DNA of 64,000 nucleotides from Marifrigoribacter sp965178585 (GCA_965178585.1 OZ238267.1:558001-622000); one strand, 5' to 3'. Positions 27,009 to 35,486 are shown, counted from the stretch's first letter. The notes: generated by a model not told the origin, from the letters alone. Numbers and translations: made by a program.

Positions 27009-27902
27009 TTGCCCACTACTATTCAAAATTCCCAAAAGAATTCTTTTTTAAAAAATTTCCTTGAAATAACCAAGGTTAGGTTGTCGATAAGCGTTTTGTT
27101 TTCGTCAATAACAGGTTATCTTTTAGGAGCAGATATTGTAAATTATAATGAATTAATTCTTTTGTGTATAGGTGGTTATTCCATGGTAGGAGCTTCAAAT
27201 GTATATAATCAGATTATTGAAAGAGATCTAGATGCCTTAATGAAGCGAACAGAAAATAGGCCAATACCTTCAGGCAGGATGACTGTCAATACTGCTTTTA
27301 GTATAGCAGTTGTTTTAACTATCATTGGGATTATATCCTTATATATTATAAACCCGATAACAGCAATGTTTGGTGCTATATGCATCTTTATGTATGTAAG
27401 CTTGTATACTCCATTAAAAACAAAAACTTCTCTGTCGGTATTTGTTGGTGCATTTCCAGGAGCTATACCTTTTATGTTAGGCTGGGTAGCTGCTACAAAT
27501 AGTTTTGGTATTGAGCCAGGAACTTTATTTATGATTCAGTTTTTTTGGCAATTTCCACACTTTTGGGCTATAGCTTGGTTTTTATATGATGATTATGAGA
27601 AAGCTGGATTTTTTATGCTTCCAAATGGTAAACGTGATAAAAGCACTGCCCTTCAAGCGGTTTTGTATACATTATGGACCGTTTTAGCATCCTTAATTCC
27701 TGTTTTTGGAGTAACTGGAAAGTTATATCTTACTCCGGTTTCAGGAGTAATAATGGGGTTAATAGGGGTTGGATTTTTGTATTTTGCTATTCGTTTGTAT
27801 AAAATTAAAACTAATAAAGTTGCAAAACAATTTATGTTGGCTAGTGTTAGTTATATTACACTTTTACAAATAGTTTATGTTGCAGATAAATTTATAAGAT
27901 AA
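27009..27902 (+). CDS. ctaB: Protoheme IX farnesyltransferase (heme O synthase)
   Basis: CtaB converts protoheme to heme O, the precursor of heme A in the oxidase. The 297-residue polytopic protein belongs to the UbiA superfamily. The prenyl-diphosphate-binding motif NVYNQIIERDLDALMKRTENRP (near residues 65-86) and the second loop YDDYEKAGFFMLP (near 195) are clear, with about nine helices. The start is TTG; no ATG occurs before the first helix, and the next in-frame ATG would remove it. It heads the second cox cluster, with the subunit III gene directly abutting its stop codon. Confidence 0.92.
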   Translation: MPTTIQNSQKNSFLKNFLEITKVRLSISVLFSSITGYLLGADIVNYNELILLCIGGYSMVGASNVYNQIIERDLDALMKRTENRPIPSGRMTVNTAFSIAVVLTIIGIISLYIINPITAMFGAICIFMYVSLYTPLKTKTSLSVFVGAFPGAIPFMLGWVAATNSFGIEPGTLFMIQFFWQFPHFWAIAWFLYDDYEKAGFFMLPNGKRDKSTALQAVLYTLWTVLASLIPVFGVTGKLYLTPVSGVIMGLIGVGFLYFAIRLYKIKTNKVAKQFMLASVSYITLLQIVYVADKFIR

Positions 27903-28514
27903 ATGGGGGATGCTTTAAATAAAAACTATCAAATGGAAAATAAAATGGATACTGACAAACCAAGAGTAGATCGTGCAAAAAAAATGATGCTATGGTTTGG
28001 AATGATTAGTTTAACCATGAGTTTTTTAGGTATAACAAGTGGATATATTGTAAGTAAAGAACGCCCAGATTGGTTAACGGATTTTCAAATCCCTAATGCA
28101 TTTTATATTAGTTTGGTTATTATATTACTTAGTAGTGTTACTATTCATTTAGCTAAAAAGGATATAATGGCTCAAGAAAATAAAAAAGGAATGATTTTTT
28201 TAATCATTACTTTTTTATTGGGAGTTGCTTTTATTGTATTTCAGTTTAAAGGATTTTCTGAAATTATTTCTAATGGGTATTTTTTTACAGGAAGTGAAAG
28301 TACCATAACTACTTCTTTTATTTATTTAGTAGTACTTCTGCATTTAACGCATATTATAGCGGCTCTAATTTCAATTTTAGTCGTAATTTATAATCATTAT
28401 AAACAAAGATATACTGTAGGGAACACTGTGGGCATAGAGATAGCCGCTACTTTTTGGCATTTCGTTGATGTTTTATGGATTTACCTCTTTTTATTTTTCT
28501 ATTTTGTTAGATAA
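27903..28514 (+). CDS. Cytochrome c oxidase subunit III (short form)
   Basis: This is a five-helix subunit III homologue of about 190-203 residues. Subunit III stabilises the oxidase and its proton uptake. Visible features are the opening KKMMLWFGMISLTMSFLGITSGYIV, the central LTHIIAALISIL helix and the closing FWHFVDVLWIYLFLFFYFV, diagnostic for the family. The ATG at 27903 abuts the ctaB stop (TAAATG); in-frame ATGs at 27933 and 27945 are also possible and fit the usual length better. It is followed by a longer subunit III gene with its own promoter. Confidence 0.88.
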   Translation: MGDALNKNYQMENKMDTDKPRVDRAKKMMLWFGMISLTMSFLGITSGYIVSKERPDWLTDFQIPNAFYISLVIILLSSVTIHLAKKDIMAQENKKGMIFLIITFLLGVAFIVFQFKGFSEIISNGYFFTGSESTITTSFIYLVVLLHLTHIIAALISILVVIYNHYKQRYTVGNTVGIEIAATFWHFVDVLWIYLFLFFYFVR

Positions 28515-28532
28515 AAAATATATGTATTTTTG
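28503..28532 (+). promoter_or_regulatory. Promoter of the second subunit III gene
   Basis: TTTG at 28503-28506, 18 bases, then TATTTTTG at 28525-28532 is a near-ideal Bacteroidota promoter overlapping the end of the upstream gene. It lies 26 bases before the ATG at 28559, so this part of the cox cluster can be transcribed separately from ctaB. Confidence 0.65.
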
Positions 28533-28558
28533 AAACCTATTTAAACCAATTTCTTTAT

Positions 28559-29542
28559 ATGGACGCTACAGTTGCAAAATCAAGCACTGATAATAAAACT
28601 TGGAACGGAGGAAACAGACCACTAAATGCCAGTTATGGTAAAATGATGATGTGGTTCTTTATTGTTTCTGATGCACTAACATTTTCAGGATTTCTAGCCG
28701 CATACGGCTTTTCGAGATTTAAATTTATTGACTCTTGGCCAATTGCCGATGAAGTTTTTACGCATATACCATTTATACATGGGAATTTTCCAATGTATTA
28801 TGTTGCGTTTATGACCTTTATTTTAATATTTTCTTCGGTAACAATGGTACTGGCAGTTGACGCTGGACATCATATGAAGAAAAATAAAGTAATTGTTTAC
28901 TTATTTCTAACCATCATCGGAGGTTTCATTTTCGTTGGATCTCAAGCTTGGGAGTGGGGAACATTTATTAAAGGTTCTTATGGTGCTGTTGAAACTAACG
29001 GAGGAAAAGTTCTTCAATTTGTACAAAATGACGAAGATCATTCAAGAATTGCATTAGGAGATTTTGCTATTCCAATACATTCAGAAAGAGCTACTCAAGA
29101 AAGTAACGATGGTATTTGGTTTCAATCTGAAGGAGCTAGAACGAGTGTAACTTTAGCTGAAGTTACTAAAGGGTTTTTAGCAGATGAAAATTTATTAATT
29201 CGTACTCAATACTTAGATGAAAATGGTGAGCGAACTGTATTGACTAGAGCAGAATCTGTTGCGAAACTTAAAAACGATGGAAAAGGAATTGTAGAAGGGG
29301 CAAACCTTAAGCATAATGAATATGGTACTCCTTTATTTGCTGATTTCTTTTTCTTTATTACAGGGTTTCACGGATTTCACGTTTTCTCTGGAGTTGTATT
29401 CAATATCATTATTTTCTTTAATGTGATTATTGGAACTTATGAGAGAAGAAAGAATTACGAAATGGTTGAAAAGGTTGGTCTATACTGGCACTTTGTAGAT
29501 TTAGTTTGGGTATTTGTATTTACCGTATTTTACCTTGTTTAA
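28559..29542 (+). CDS. coxC: Cytochrome c oxidase subunit III (long form with soluble insertion)
   Basis: The 327-residue protein has the subunit III helices, including the N-terminal MMMWFFIVSDALTFSGFLAAY, the GFHGFHVFSGVVF segment and the closing LYWHFVDLVWVFVFTVFY. Between helix 4 (ending near QAWEWG, residue 130) and residue about 250, a hydrophilic stretch of roughly 110 residues interrupts the membrane part. It is too long for an ordinary loop, so it probably forms a separate domain on one face of the oxidase. It follows the short subunit III and precedes subunit IV by 19 bases. Confidence 0.9.
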   Translation: MDATVAKSSTDNKTWNGGNRPLNASYGKMMMWFFIVSDALTFSGFLAAYGFSRFKFIDSWPIADEVFTHIPFIHGNFPMYYVAFMTFILIFSSVTMVLAVDAGHHMKKNKVIVYLFLTIIGGFIFVGSQAWEWGTFIKGSYGAVETNGGKVLQFVQNDEDHSRIALGDFAIPIHSERATQESNDGIWFQSEGARTSVTLAEVTKGFLADENLLIRTQYLDENGERTVLTRAESVAKLKNDGKGIVEGANLKHNEYGTPLFADFFFFITGFHGFHVFSGVVFNIIIFFNVIIGTYERRKNYEMVEKVGLYWHFVDLVWVFVFTVFYLV

Positions 29543-29561
29543 AAAGAATAATATTTAAGAA

Positions 29562-29945
29562 ATGGCACAAGATCATAATTTAGCAATATTTAGAGGAAAA
29601 CTTAAGTTTAAATCTAACACATCTAAAATTTGGGGAGTATTTACTTTACTTTCTATAATTACTATAATTGAAGTTTTTTTAGGAATTTCAAAACCTGAAT
29701 TTTTAATTGATAACAGCTTATTTGCATTAAAATATCTTAACTGGATATTCTTAATACTTACCGTAGTAAAAGCTTATTATATTACTTGGGATTTTATGCA
29801 TATGCGTGATGAGAAAATGGGTTTAAGAAGAGCCGTAATATGGACTGCTGTATTTTTAATCATCTATTTAATCTTTATCTTATTGGTTGAAGGGAATTAT
29901 ATTTTTGATATTTATAAAGAGAATTATATAAAGTTTAATTTTTAG
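29562..29945 (+). CDS. Cytochrome c oxidase subunit IV family protein
   Basis: The 127-residue protein has three transmembrane helices (about residues 24-42, 55-75 and 88-110) and matches the prokaryotic subunit IV (CoxD/CyoD-like) pattern, including IFLILTVVKAYYITWDFMHM. It is an accessory subunit that stabilises the oxidase. An intrinsic terminator follows the stop, marking the end of this transcription unit. Confidence 0.87.
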   Translation: MAQDHNLAIFRGKLKFKSNTSKIWGVFTLLSIITIIEVFLGISKPEFLIDNSLFALKYLNWIFLILTVVKAYYITWDFMHMRDEKMGLRRAVIWTAVFLIIYLIFILLVEGNYIFDIYKENYIKFNF

Positions 29946-29967
29946 GATTAATTCAAATTAATATACG

Positions 29968-30002
29968 AAAAACTCCATCCTTAATAAGAATGGAGTTTTT
30001 TT
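29968..30002 (+). terminator. Intrinsic terminator after subunit IV
   Basis: AAAAACTCCAT and ATGGAGTTTTT form an 11-pair stem around an 11-base loop and run into seven T residues. It separates the oxidase structural genes from the assembly genes. Confidence 0.9.
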
Positions 30003-30022
30003 ATAAATTAATATATATTTTA

Positions 30023-30053
30023 TTGTTCAAACTTTTATTACCAATTACTTTTG
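30023..30053 (+). promoter_or_regulatory. Promoter of the oxidase assembly genes
   Basis: TTG at 30023-30025, 20 bases, then TACTTTTG at 30046-30053. The predicted transcription start is about 5-7 bases further on, at or next to the GTG start codon at 30058, so the message would be leaderless or almost so. Confidence 0.55.
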
Positions 30054-30057
30054 TAAC

Positions 30058-30720
30058 GTGAATACTACAGATAAAATAAAAAAATTCGTTGTACTTGGAG
30101 TATTGTTTTTATTGCCCATAACTGCTTACTTGTTTTTTTCTTCAGGAGTTAATCATTTTGCAAAACTTCCTGTTCTAACAGAAAATGTTTTAGAAATTGA
30201 TCAGTTTAAAACAGAAGGAGGTAAAATAAAATTATTAAAAGATCATATTACTATCCTATGTTTCTTTGGAAAGGACGTGGAGTCAAGCGAGGCAAATGCT
30301 TTTAATTTGGCTCATAAAATCTATAAAAAAAATTATCAGTTTAAAGATTTTCAGTTTGTGATTTTAACACCAAACGGTGCTCAAGGACAAGTAAAACATT
30401 TAAAAGAGCAACTTTCAGAAATTGAAAATCCAGAAAATTGGAATTTTGTATACGGCGAACCCAAAGAAATTGAAAAAGTTTTTAATTCTTTAGGTTCTAA
30501 TTATACATTAAATAAAGATAGTGCATCGCCTTATGTTTTTATAATAGATAAAGAAAAAAACTTAAGAGGAAGAGATGATGATGATGATGTTGGAGTTTTA
30601 TATGGATTTGACTCAAGCGATTATTCCGAAATAAATAATAAAATGAGTGACGATGTTCGAGTTATACTTGCTGAATATCGATTGTCATTAAAAAAATATA
30701 ACACTAAAAAAGAATTATAA
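30058..30720 (+). CDS. SCO/thioredoxin-like membrane-anchored protein lacking copper cysteines
   Basis: The 220-residue protein has an N-terminal membrane anchor (residues 9-30) and a thioredoxin-like domain with the strand pattern HITILCFFGKD, FQFVILTP, NWNFVYGEP and SPYVFIIDKEKNLRGRDD, closely paralleling SCO proteins. The CxxxC copper motif expected after the first strand is absent (GKDVESSEAN) and so is the distal histidine. It lies 4 bases upstream of a complete SCO gene, suggesting a heteromeric or scaffold role in CuA assembly. The GTG start is the only candidate that keeps the membrane anchor. A run of five aspartates (RGRDDDDDVG) stands near residue 176. Confidence 0.75.
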   Translation: MNTTDKIKKFVVLGVLFLLPITAYLFFSSGVNHFAKLPVLTENVLEIDQFKTEGGKIKLLKDHITILCFFGKDVESSEANAFNLAHKIYKKNYQFKDFQFVILTPNGAQGQVKHLKEQLSEIENPENWNFVYGEPKEIEKVFNSLGSNYTLNKDSASPYVFIIDKEKNLRGRDDDDDVGVLYGFDSSDYSEINNKMSDDVRVILAEYRLSLKKYNTKKEL

Positions 30721-30724
30721 GGCT

Positions 30725-31345
30725 ATGAAAAACTACTCTTACATTGGGATTTCATTTGTTATTTTAATATTTGGTATTTGGGCAGTACCAAAAATAGTTG
30801 ATAAATTTTCTCAACCAGAATTAGCAATAATTGGTAAAGTGCCAGATTTTAGTTTTACTAATCAAGACAATGCTATAATTACCAATTCAAATTATAATGA
30901 GAAAGTATATATCGTAGAATTTTTCTTTACCACTTGCCCTTCTATTTGTCCTATTATGAATAAGAATATGGTAAAAATTCAAAATGAATTTTTTGGAAAT
31001 CCTAAATTGGGTATTGCTTCTTTTAGTATCGATCCTGCTACGGATACTCCAGAAATATTGAAAAATTATGCGATCCAATACGAAATAACCAATCCTAATT
31101 GGAATTTATTAACGGGTGATAAAGAAGCAATTTATGAACTTGCTAATAAAGGCTTTAATTTATATGTAGGGGAAAATTCTGAAGTCGAAGGTGGTTTTGA
31201 GCATTCTGGTTTTTTCGCATTAATAGATGGAGATGGGAATATCCGATCTAGGTACGATGAACAAGGAAATCCAATTATATATTATAATGGTTTAGAAGAC
31301 GATGGAATACAAATGTTAAAAGAAGATATTAAATTATTATTATGA
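30725..31345 (+). CDS. SCO1/SenC copper chaperone for cytochrome oxidase
   Basis: SCO proteins deliver copper to, or reduce, the CuA site of oxidase subunit II. The 206-residue product has an N-terminal anchor (residues 5-22) and a thioredoxin fold with the copper-binding FTTCPSICP motif (Cys71 and Cys75) and the third ligand His160 in FEHSGFF. SIDPATDTPE and LIDGDGNIRSRY are also typical. Its end overlaps the following DUF420 gene by 4 bases (ATGA-type junction), so the two are translationally coupled. Confidence 0.93.
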   Translation: MKNYSYIGISFVILIFGIWAVPKIVDKFSQPELAIIGKVPDFSFTNQDNAIITNSNYNEKVYIVEFFFTTCPSICPIMNKNMVKIQNEFFGNPKLGIASFSIDPATDTPEILKNYAIQYEITNPNWNLLTGDKEAIYELANKGFNLYVGENSEVEGGFEHSGFFALIDGDGNIRSRYDEQGNPIIYYNGLEDDGIQMLKEDIKLLL

Positions 31346-31869
31346 TGGAAACTTCTTCAGATCATAAAAAATACAATCGGTTAATTTGGATTTTATCAAT
31401 CTTTATACCTATTGCGGTTGCAACACTTTTCGGAGTGAAAATACCGGGTGTAGAACGCTTAGGTTTTCTTCCTCCAACTTATGCTGCGATCAATGCATTA
31501 ACATCTGTAATATTGATTATATCAGTATTTCAAATTAAAAAAGGAAATAGGAAAAACCATGAGTTATTAATGAAGACAGCCATACTCTTTTCTATTTTGT
31601 TTCTAATATTATACATAATTTACCATATGACTTCAGATTCCACAAAGTATGGAGGAGAAGGGATGTTTAAATACATATATTATTTTGTTTTATTAACTCA
31701 TATAGTTTTGTCAATTACAGTAATCCCATTTGTGCTAATTACATTTGTAAGAGGAATGACTGGGCAATTTGAAAAACATAAAAAGATTGCTCGTATAACA
31801 TTTCCATTATGGTTATATGTAACTATTAGTGGTGTAATTGTATATTTAATGATTTCACCCTATTATTAA
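31342..31869 (+). CDS. DUF420 membrane protein, probable oxidase assembly factor
   Basis: The 175-residue protein has five hydrophobic segments and the DUF420 histidine pattern: NHELLMKTAILFSILFLILYIIYH, a conserved HIVLSI segment and HKKIARITFPLW. DUF420 members include the YozB/CtaM type, implicated in aa3 oxidase maturation in Firmicutes. Here it overlaps SCO by 4 bases, supporting the same task. Two adjacent ATG codons open the frame; either could be used. Confidence 0.85.
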   Translation: MMETSSDHKKYNRLIWILSIFIPIAVATLFGVKIPGVERLGFLPPTYAAINALTSVILIISVFQIKKGNRKNHELLMKTAILFSILFLILYIIYHMTSDSTKYGGEGMFKYIYYFVLLTHIVLSITVIPFVLITFVRGMTGQFEKHKKIARITFPLWLYVTISGVIVYLMISPYY

Positions 31870-31887
31870 TTGATCTAAAGAGGAATT

Positions 31888-32115
31888 ATGAAAACAAAAA
31901 CAATCCTTTTAGTTTTAGTAATTATGTTAGTTTCAACTTTTTCTGTTGAAGCGCAATGTGCTATGTGTAGAGCAGTTTTAGAAAGTGATGATAGTGGACA
32001 AGCAGCAAAGGGTATTAATAATGGTATAATGTACTTAATGGTATTTCCTTATTTATTAATAGCAGGGGTAGGGTATGCAATTTACCGTAGTCGTAAAAAG
32101 GCAAAAGAATCCTAA
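31888..32115 (+). CDS. Small secreted or membrane CxxC protein of the oxidase assembly operon
   Basis: The 75-residue protein has a signal peptide (residues 1-23, ending FSVEAQ) and immediately after the likely cleavage site the pair Cys24-Ala-Met-Cys27. A single helix follows (about residues 44-64), and the tail is basic (YRSRKKAKES). The mature protein would therefore present a CAMC pair at its periplasmic N-terminus, tethered by one helix. I do not recognise a named family. Its position behind SCO and DUF420 suggests metal or redox handling for oxidase assembly, which is inference. Confidence 0.72.
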   Translation: MKTKTILLVLVIMLVSTFSVEAQCAMCRAVLESDDSGQAAKGINNGIMYLMVFPYLLIAGVGYAIYRSRKKAKES

Positions 32116-32250
32116 GTTTAATTTCTAGACTCTGTAACAATTTCTTCTTTAAAGAGTCTTATACTAAATCTTTAAATAGATTATATCTTAACAACAATTT
32201 CACATATTACAAATATTAATTTCTGTAATTTGTATAATTAATATATAACC

Positions 32251-32958
32251 ATGATTGAAATTAAAAACTTACATAAATCCTATAAAATGGGGAGCAATTC
32301 TCTTCATGTTTTGAAAGGAATAAATTTTGAAGTTTCTGATGGGGAAATGGTAGCAATTATGGGTTCTTCAGGCTCAGGAAAATCTACTCTTCTTAATATT
32401 TTAGGAATTCTTGATGAAGCAGATGAAGGGACTTACCACTTAGATGGTACTTTAATTAAAGATCTAAACGAAAAAGTAGCAGCAAAATATAGGAACAAAT
32501 TTTTGGGATTTATTTTTCAATCTTTTAATTTAATTAATTATAAATCTGCATTAGATAACGTAGCTATGCCTTTATATTACCAAGGTGTGAAACGAAATGT
32601 ACGAATGGAAAAAGCTTTGCATTATCTTGATAAGGTTGGATTAGCAGATTGGTCTACACATTTACCTAACGAGCTTTCAGGTGGTCAAAAACAACGTGTT
32701 GCAATAGCAAGGGCATTGGCTAGTGAACCTAAAGTATTGCTTGCAGATGAACCAACTGGAGCCTTAGATTCTAAAACATCGTATGAAGTAATGGAATTAA
32801 TCCAAGGAATTAATGATGAAGGAAAAACAATTTTAATTGTAACTCATGAAGATGATATTGCTCATATGTGTAAACGAATCGTAAATCTTAAAGATGGTAT
32901 TATAATTAATGACTCTATAGTAGAACAAGTAAGAGTTAAAAGCCTAGAAAATGTTTAG
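32251..32958 (+). CDS. MacB/LolD-type ABC transporter ATP-binding protein
   Basis: The 235-residue ATPase has Walker A GSSGSGKSTLLN (about residues 38-49), the signature LSGGQKQRVAIARAL, Walker B VLLADEPTGALD, and the H-loop VTHEDD. This combination is typical of the mechanotransmission family (MacB/LolD/FtsE). It is the first gene of a six-gene efflux operon, and its last 8 bases overlap the first permease. It should be the shared motor for both permeases. Confidence 0.93.
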   Translation: MIEIKNLHKSYKMGSNSLHVLKGINFEVSDGEMVAIMGSSGSGKSTLLNILGILDEADEGTYHLDGTLIKDLNEKVAAKYRNKFLGFIFQSFNLINYKSALDNVAMPLYYQGVKRNVRMEKALHYLDKVGLADWSTHLPNELSGGQKQRVAIARALASEPKVLLADEPTGALDSKTSYEVMELIQGINDEGKTILIVTHEDDIAHMCKRIVNLKDGIIINDSIVEQVRVKSLENV

Positions 32959-34195
32959 TATAGAACGTTGGCAAGAAATATTTGAAACCATTCGTAAAAA
33001 TAAATTACGAACATTCCTAACTGGTTTATCTGTAGGTTCTGGAATTTTCATTTTAGTTATTCTATTAGCAATAGGTCAAGGTATGCAAAATGGAATCCAA
33101 AAGGAGTTTGAAGGGGATGCTACCAATAGAATATCAGTATGGACAGGGGTTACTTCAGAAAGTTACAAAGGATTAAATCCGGGTAGAAGAATTCGATTAG
33201 ATAATGCAGATTATGAATTAGCTGAATTAAAAAATCAAGATCAATTAGAATATAAATCAGGAGTTTATAGTAGATGGGGTCAAATTACAACTTATAAAAC
33301 TGAAAATGGTAATTATAGAGTTGAAGGTGTGACTGGTGATTATCAATTTCTTGAAAACGCTACTTTAACAACAGGAAGGTATATAAACCAACAAGATTTA
33401 AATAACTTCGAAAAGGTAGCAATTATTGGTAATTTAGTTTACAATGATTTATTTAAAAAAGAAAATGCAATTGGAGAATATGTCGAAATTTCTGGTGTAA
33501 AATTTAAAGTAGTAGGGATATTTACAGATCCAGGTGGAGAACGAGAAGAAAACAGAATATTTGTGCCATTAACTACTTCTCAAAGAGTATTTAATGCTGG
33601 AGATAAACTTAGATCGATGGCATTTACTTTAGAAAAACAAGAAAATTTCGATGATGCCTTAGCAGCTTCAGAAGCATTTTCTAAACAATTGGAATCAGAT
33701 TTAAAAACAAAACATATAATTTCTCCAACTGATGAAAGAGCAGTTAGAATTAATAATACTTTAGAAGAAGCGAAGCGTATTTTTGATTTAATAGCTATGA
33801 TAAAATGGTTTTTCTGGGGAGTTGGTATTTGTACAATTATTGCTGGCGTGGTAGGTGTTAGTAATATTATGTTGATAATAGTAAAAGAAAGAACAAAAGA
33901 AATAGGAATTCGAAAAGCAATAGGAGCTCAACCTTTATCAATTATTGGAATGATACTACACGAAGCAATTTTTGTAACTGCGATTGCTGGTTTCCTTGGA
34001 CTAATTTTTAGTTTATTTGTTTTAGAAATGGTTGGTCCTCTTATAGAAACTGATTATATAAGTAATCCCTCGGTTAACTTTCAAGTTGCAATAACAACAG
34101 TAATTATATTGGTAATTGCTGGTGCTGTAGCAGGATTCTTTCCAGCTTATAGAGCTGCATCCATTAAACCAATAGAAGCATTGCGAGATGAGTAA
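32951..34195 (+). CDS. MacB-type ABC transporter permease 1
   Basis: The 414-residue protein has the MacB layout: an N-terminal helix (about residues 19-41), a large periplasmic domain (residues 45-280) and three C-terminal helices of the FtsX fold. It carries the conserved NIMLIIVKERTKEIGIRKAIGA and the closing FPAYRAASIKPIEALRDE. It overlaps both neighbours by 8 bases, indicating translational coupling. Together with permease 2 it probably forms a heterodimer exporting an unknown substrate. Confidence 0.92.
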   Translation: MFSIERWQEIFETIRKNKLRTFLTGLSVGSGIFILVILLAIGQGMQNGIQKEFEGDATNRISVWTGVTSESYKGLNPGRRIRLDNADYELAELKNQDQLEYKSGVYSRWGQITTYKTENGNYRVEGVTGDYQFLENATLTTGRYINQQDLNNFEKVAIIGNLVYNDLFKKENAIGEYVEISGVKFKVVGIFTDPGGEREENRIFVPLTTSQRVFNAGDKLRSMAFTLEKQENFDDALAASEAFSKQLESDLKTKHIISPTDERAVRINNTLEEAKRIFDLIAMIKWFFWGVGICTIIAGVVGVSNIMLIIVKERTKEIGIRKAIGAQPLSIIGMILHEAIFVTAIAGFLGLIFSLFVLEMVGPLIETDYISNPSVNFQVAITTVIILVIAGAVAGFFPAYRAASIKPIEALRDE

Positions 34196-35462
34196 TTTAT
34201 TTAGTAAAGATAGTTGGTCCGAAATATTGGAAGCACTAAGTTCTAATTGGTTTAGAACCTTGCTTACTTCTTTTGGTGTATTATGGGGGATTTTCATACT
34301 AGTTATATTGTTGGCAGCGGGTAATGGTCTAGAAAATGGAGTGAAACAAGGATTTGACGGAATGGCAACAAATTCTATGTTTATGTGGTCTCAAACAGCA
34401 TCAAAACCCTATAAAGGCCTCCCTAAGGGACGACGATATAGGTTTAAAACAGAAGATGTAGATGCTATACGATTAAATGTTCCAAACCTTAAATTTATTT
34501 CACCTAGAAACCAATTAGGAGGTTTTAGGGGTGCAAATAATGTTACTAGAGGATTAAATACTGGTGCTTTTAATGTATACGGAGATTATCCTGAAATTAT
34601 TGAGCAACAACCAATGGATATTACATTAGGTAGGTTTATTAATTATTCTGATATAAATGAAAAAAGGAAGGTTGCTGTTATTGGAGGTTCTGTTAAAAGT
34701 GAATTATATGACCCAGGTGAAAAAGTTTTAGGTACATATATTAAAATTAATGGAGTTAATTTTATGGTTATTGGTATTTATAATAAAAAGTCTAATGGGG
34801 GTGGAGATGCTGAAGAAGGACAGAAAGAAATTTTTGTGCCCTTTACTTCATTTTCACAAGCCTTTAATATGGGGAATAGAGTTGGTTGGATGGCGATTAC
34901 TGCCAAAGATGGAAATTCAATAACAGAATTAAAAGAAAATGTTTTCGATATTATAAAGAATAGACATTCGATTCATCCAGATGATAAAAGAGCTATTGGG
35001 CATTTTGATTTGTTTGAAGAGTTTAGTAAAATAAATGGCCTTTTTATAGCACTTAATTTTGTAGCATATTTTGTTGGAATTTTAGTTTTACTATCAGGGA
35101 TTATTGGAATAAGTAATATCATGTTAATTGTTGTAAAAGAAAGAACTAAAGAAATAGGAATTAGAAGAGCTCTTGGAGCTACACCTTGGAGTATTAGATC
35201 TCAAATTTTATTAGAATCAATTTTTTTAACAATTATATCTGGAATGGCAGGAATAGCCTTAGCTTCTGGATTATTGGCTTTAGTAAATAATATTTTAGAT
35301 GGTATGGATACATCAGATATGATGTTTTTAAATCCATCTGTTAATATTGGAGTGGTGTTAGTAGCACTAACCATTTTAATTGTGTCAGGTCTTTTAGCTG
35401 GATTAATACCTGCACAAACTGCAATTAGAGTAAAACCAGTAGATGCATTAAGAACAGAGTAA
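34188..35462 (+). CDS. MacB-type ABC transporter permease 2
   Basis: The 424-residue paralogue of permease 1 has the same topology: one N-terminal helix, a periplasmic domain of about 240 residues and three C-terminal helices. The motif NIMLIVVKERTKEIGIRRALGA is present, and it ends LIPAQTAIRVKPVDALRTE. It begins inside the upstream gene (8-base overlap). Paired non-identical permeases are common in Bacteroidota and suggest an asymmetric transporter. Confidence 0.92.
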   Translation: MSNLFSKDSWSEILEALSSNWFRTLLTSFGVLWGIFILVILLAAGNGLENGVKQGFDGMATNSMFMWSQTASKPYKGLPKGRRYRFKTEDVDAIRLNVPNLKFISPRNQLGGFRGANNVTRGLNTGAFNVYGDYPEIIEQQPMDITLGRFINYSDINEKRKVAVIGGSVKSELYDPGEKVLGTYIKINGVNFMVIGIYNKKSNGGGDAEEGQKEIFVPFTSFSQAFNMGNRVGWMAITAKDGNSITELKENVFDIIKNRHSIHPDDKRAIGHFDLFEEFSKINGLFIALNFVAYFVGILVLLSGIIGISNIMLIVVKERTKEIGIRRALGATPWSIRSQILLESIFLTIISGMAGIALASGLLALVNNILDGMDTSDMMFLNPSVNIGVVLVALTILIVSGLLAGLIPAQTAIRVKPVDALRTE

Positions 35463-35486
35463 AAATAAATTTGAATATATTTTAGA

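Noticed and set aside
32128..32165. AGACTCT...AGAGTCT hairpin after the small CxxC gene as a terminator
   Set aside because: The loop is about 23 bases and the T-run is poor (TTATA), so I could not support it.
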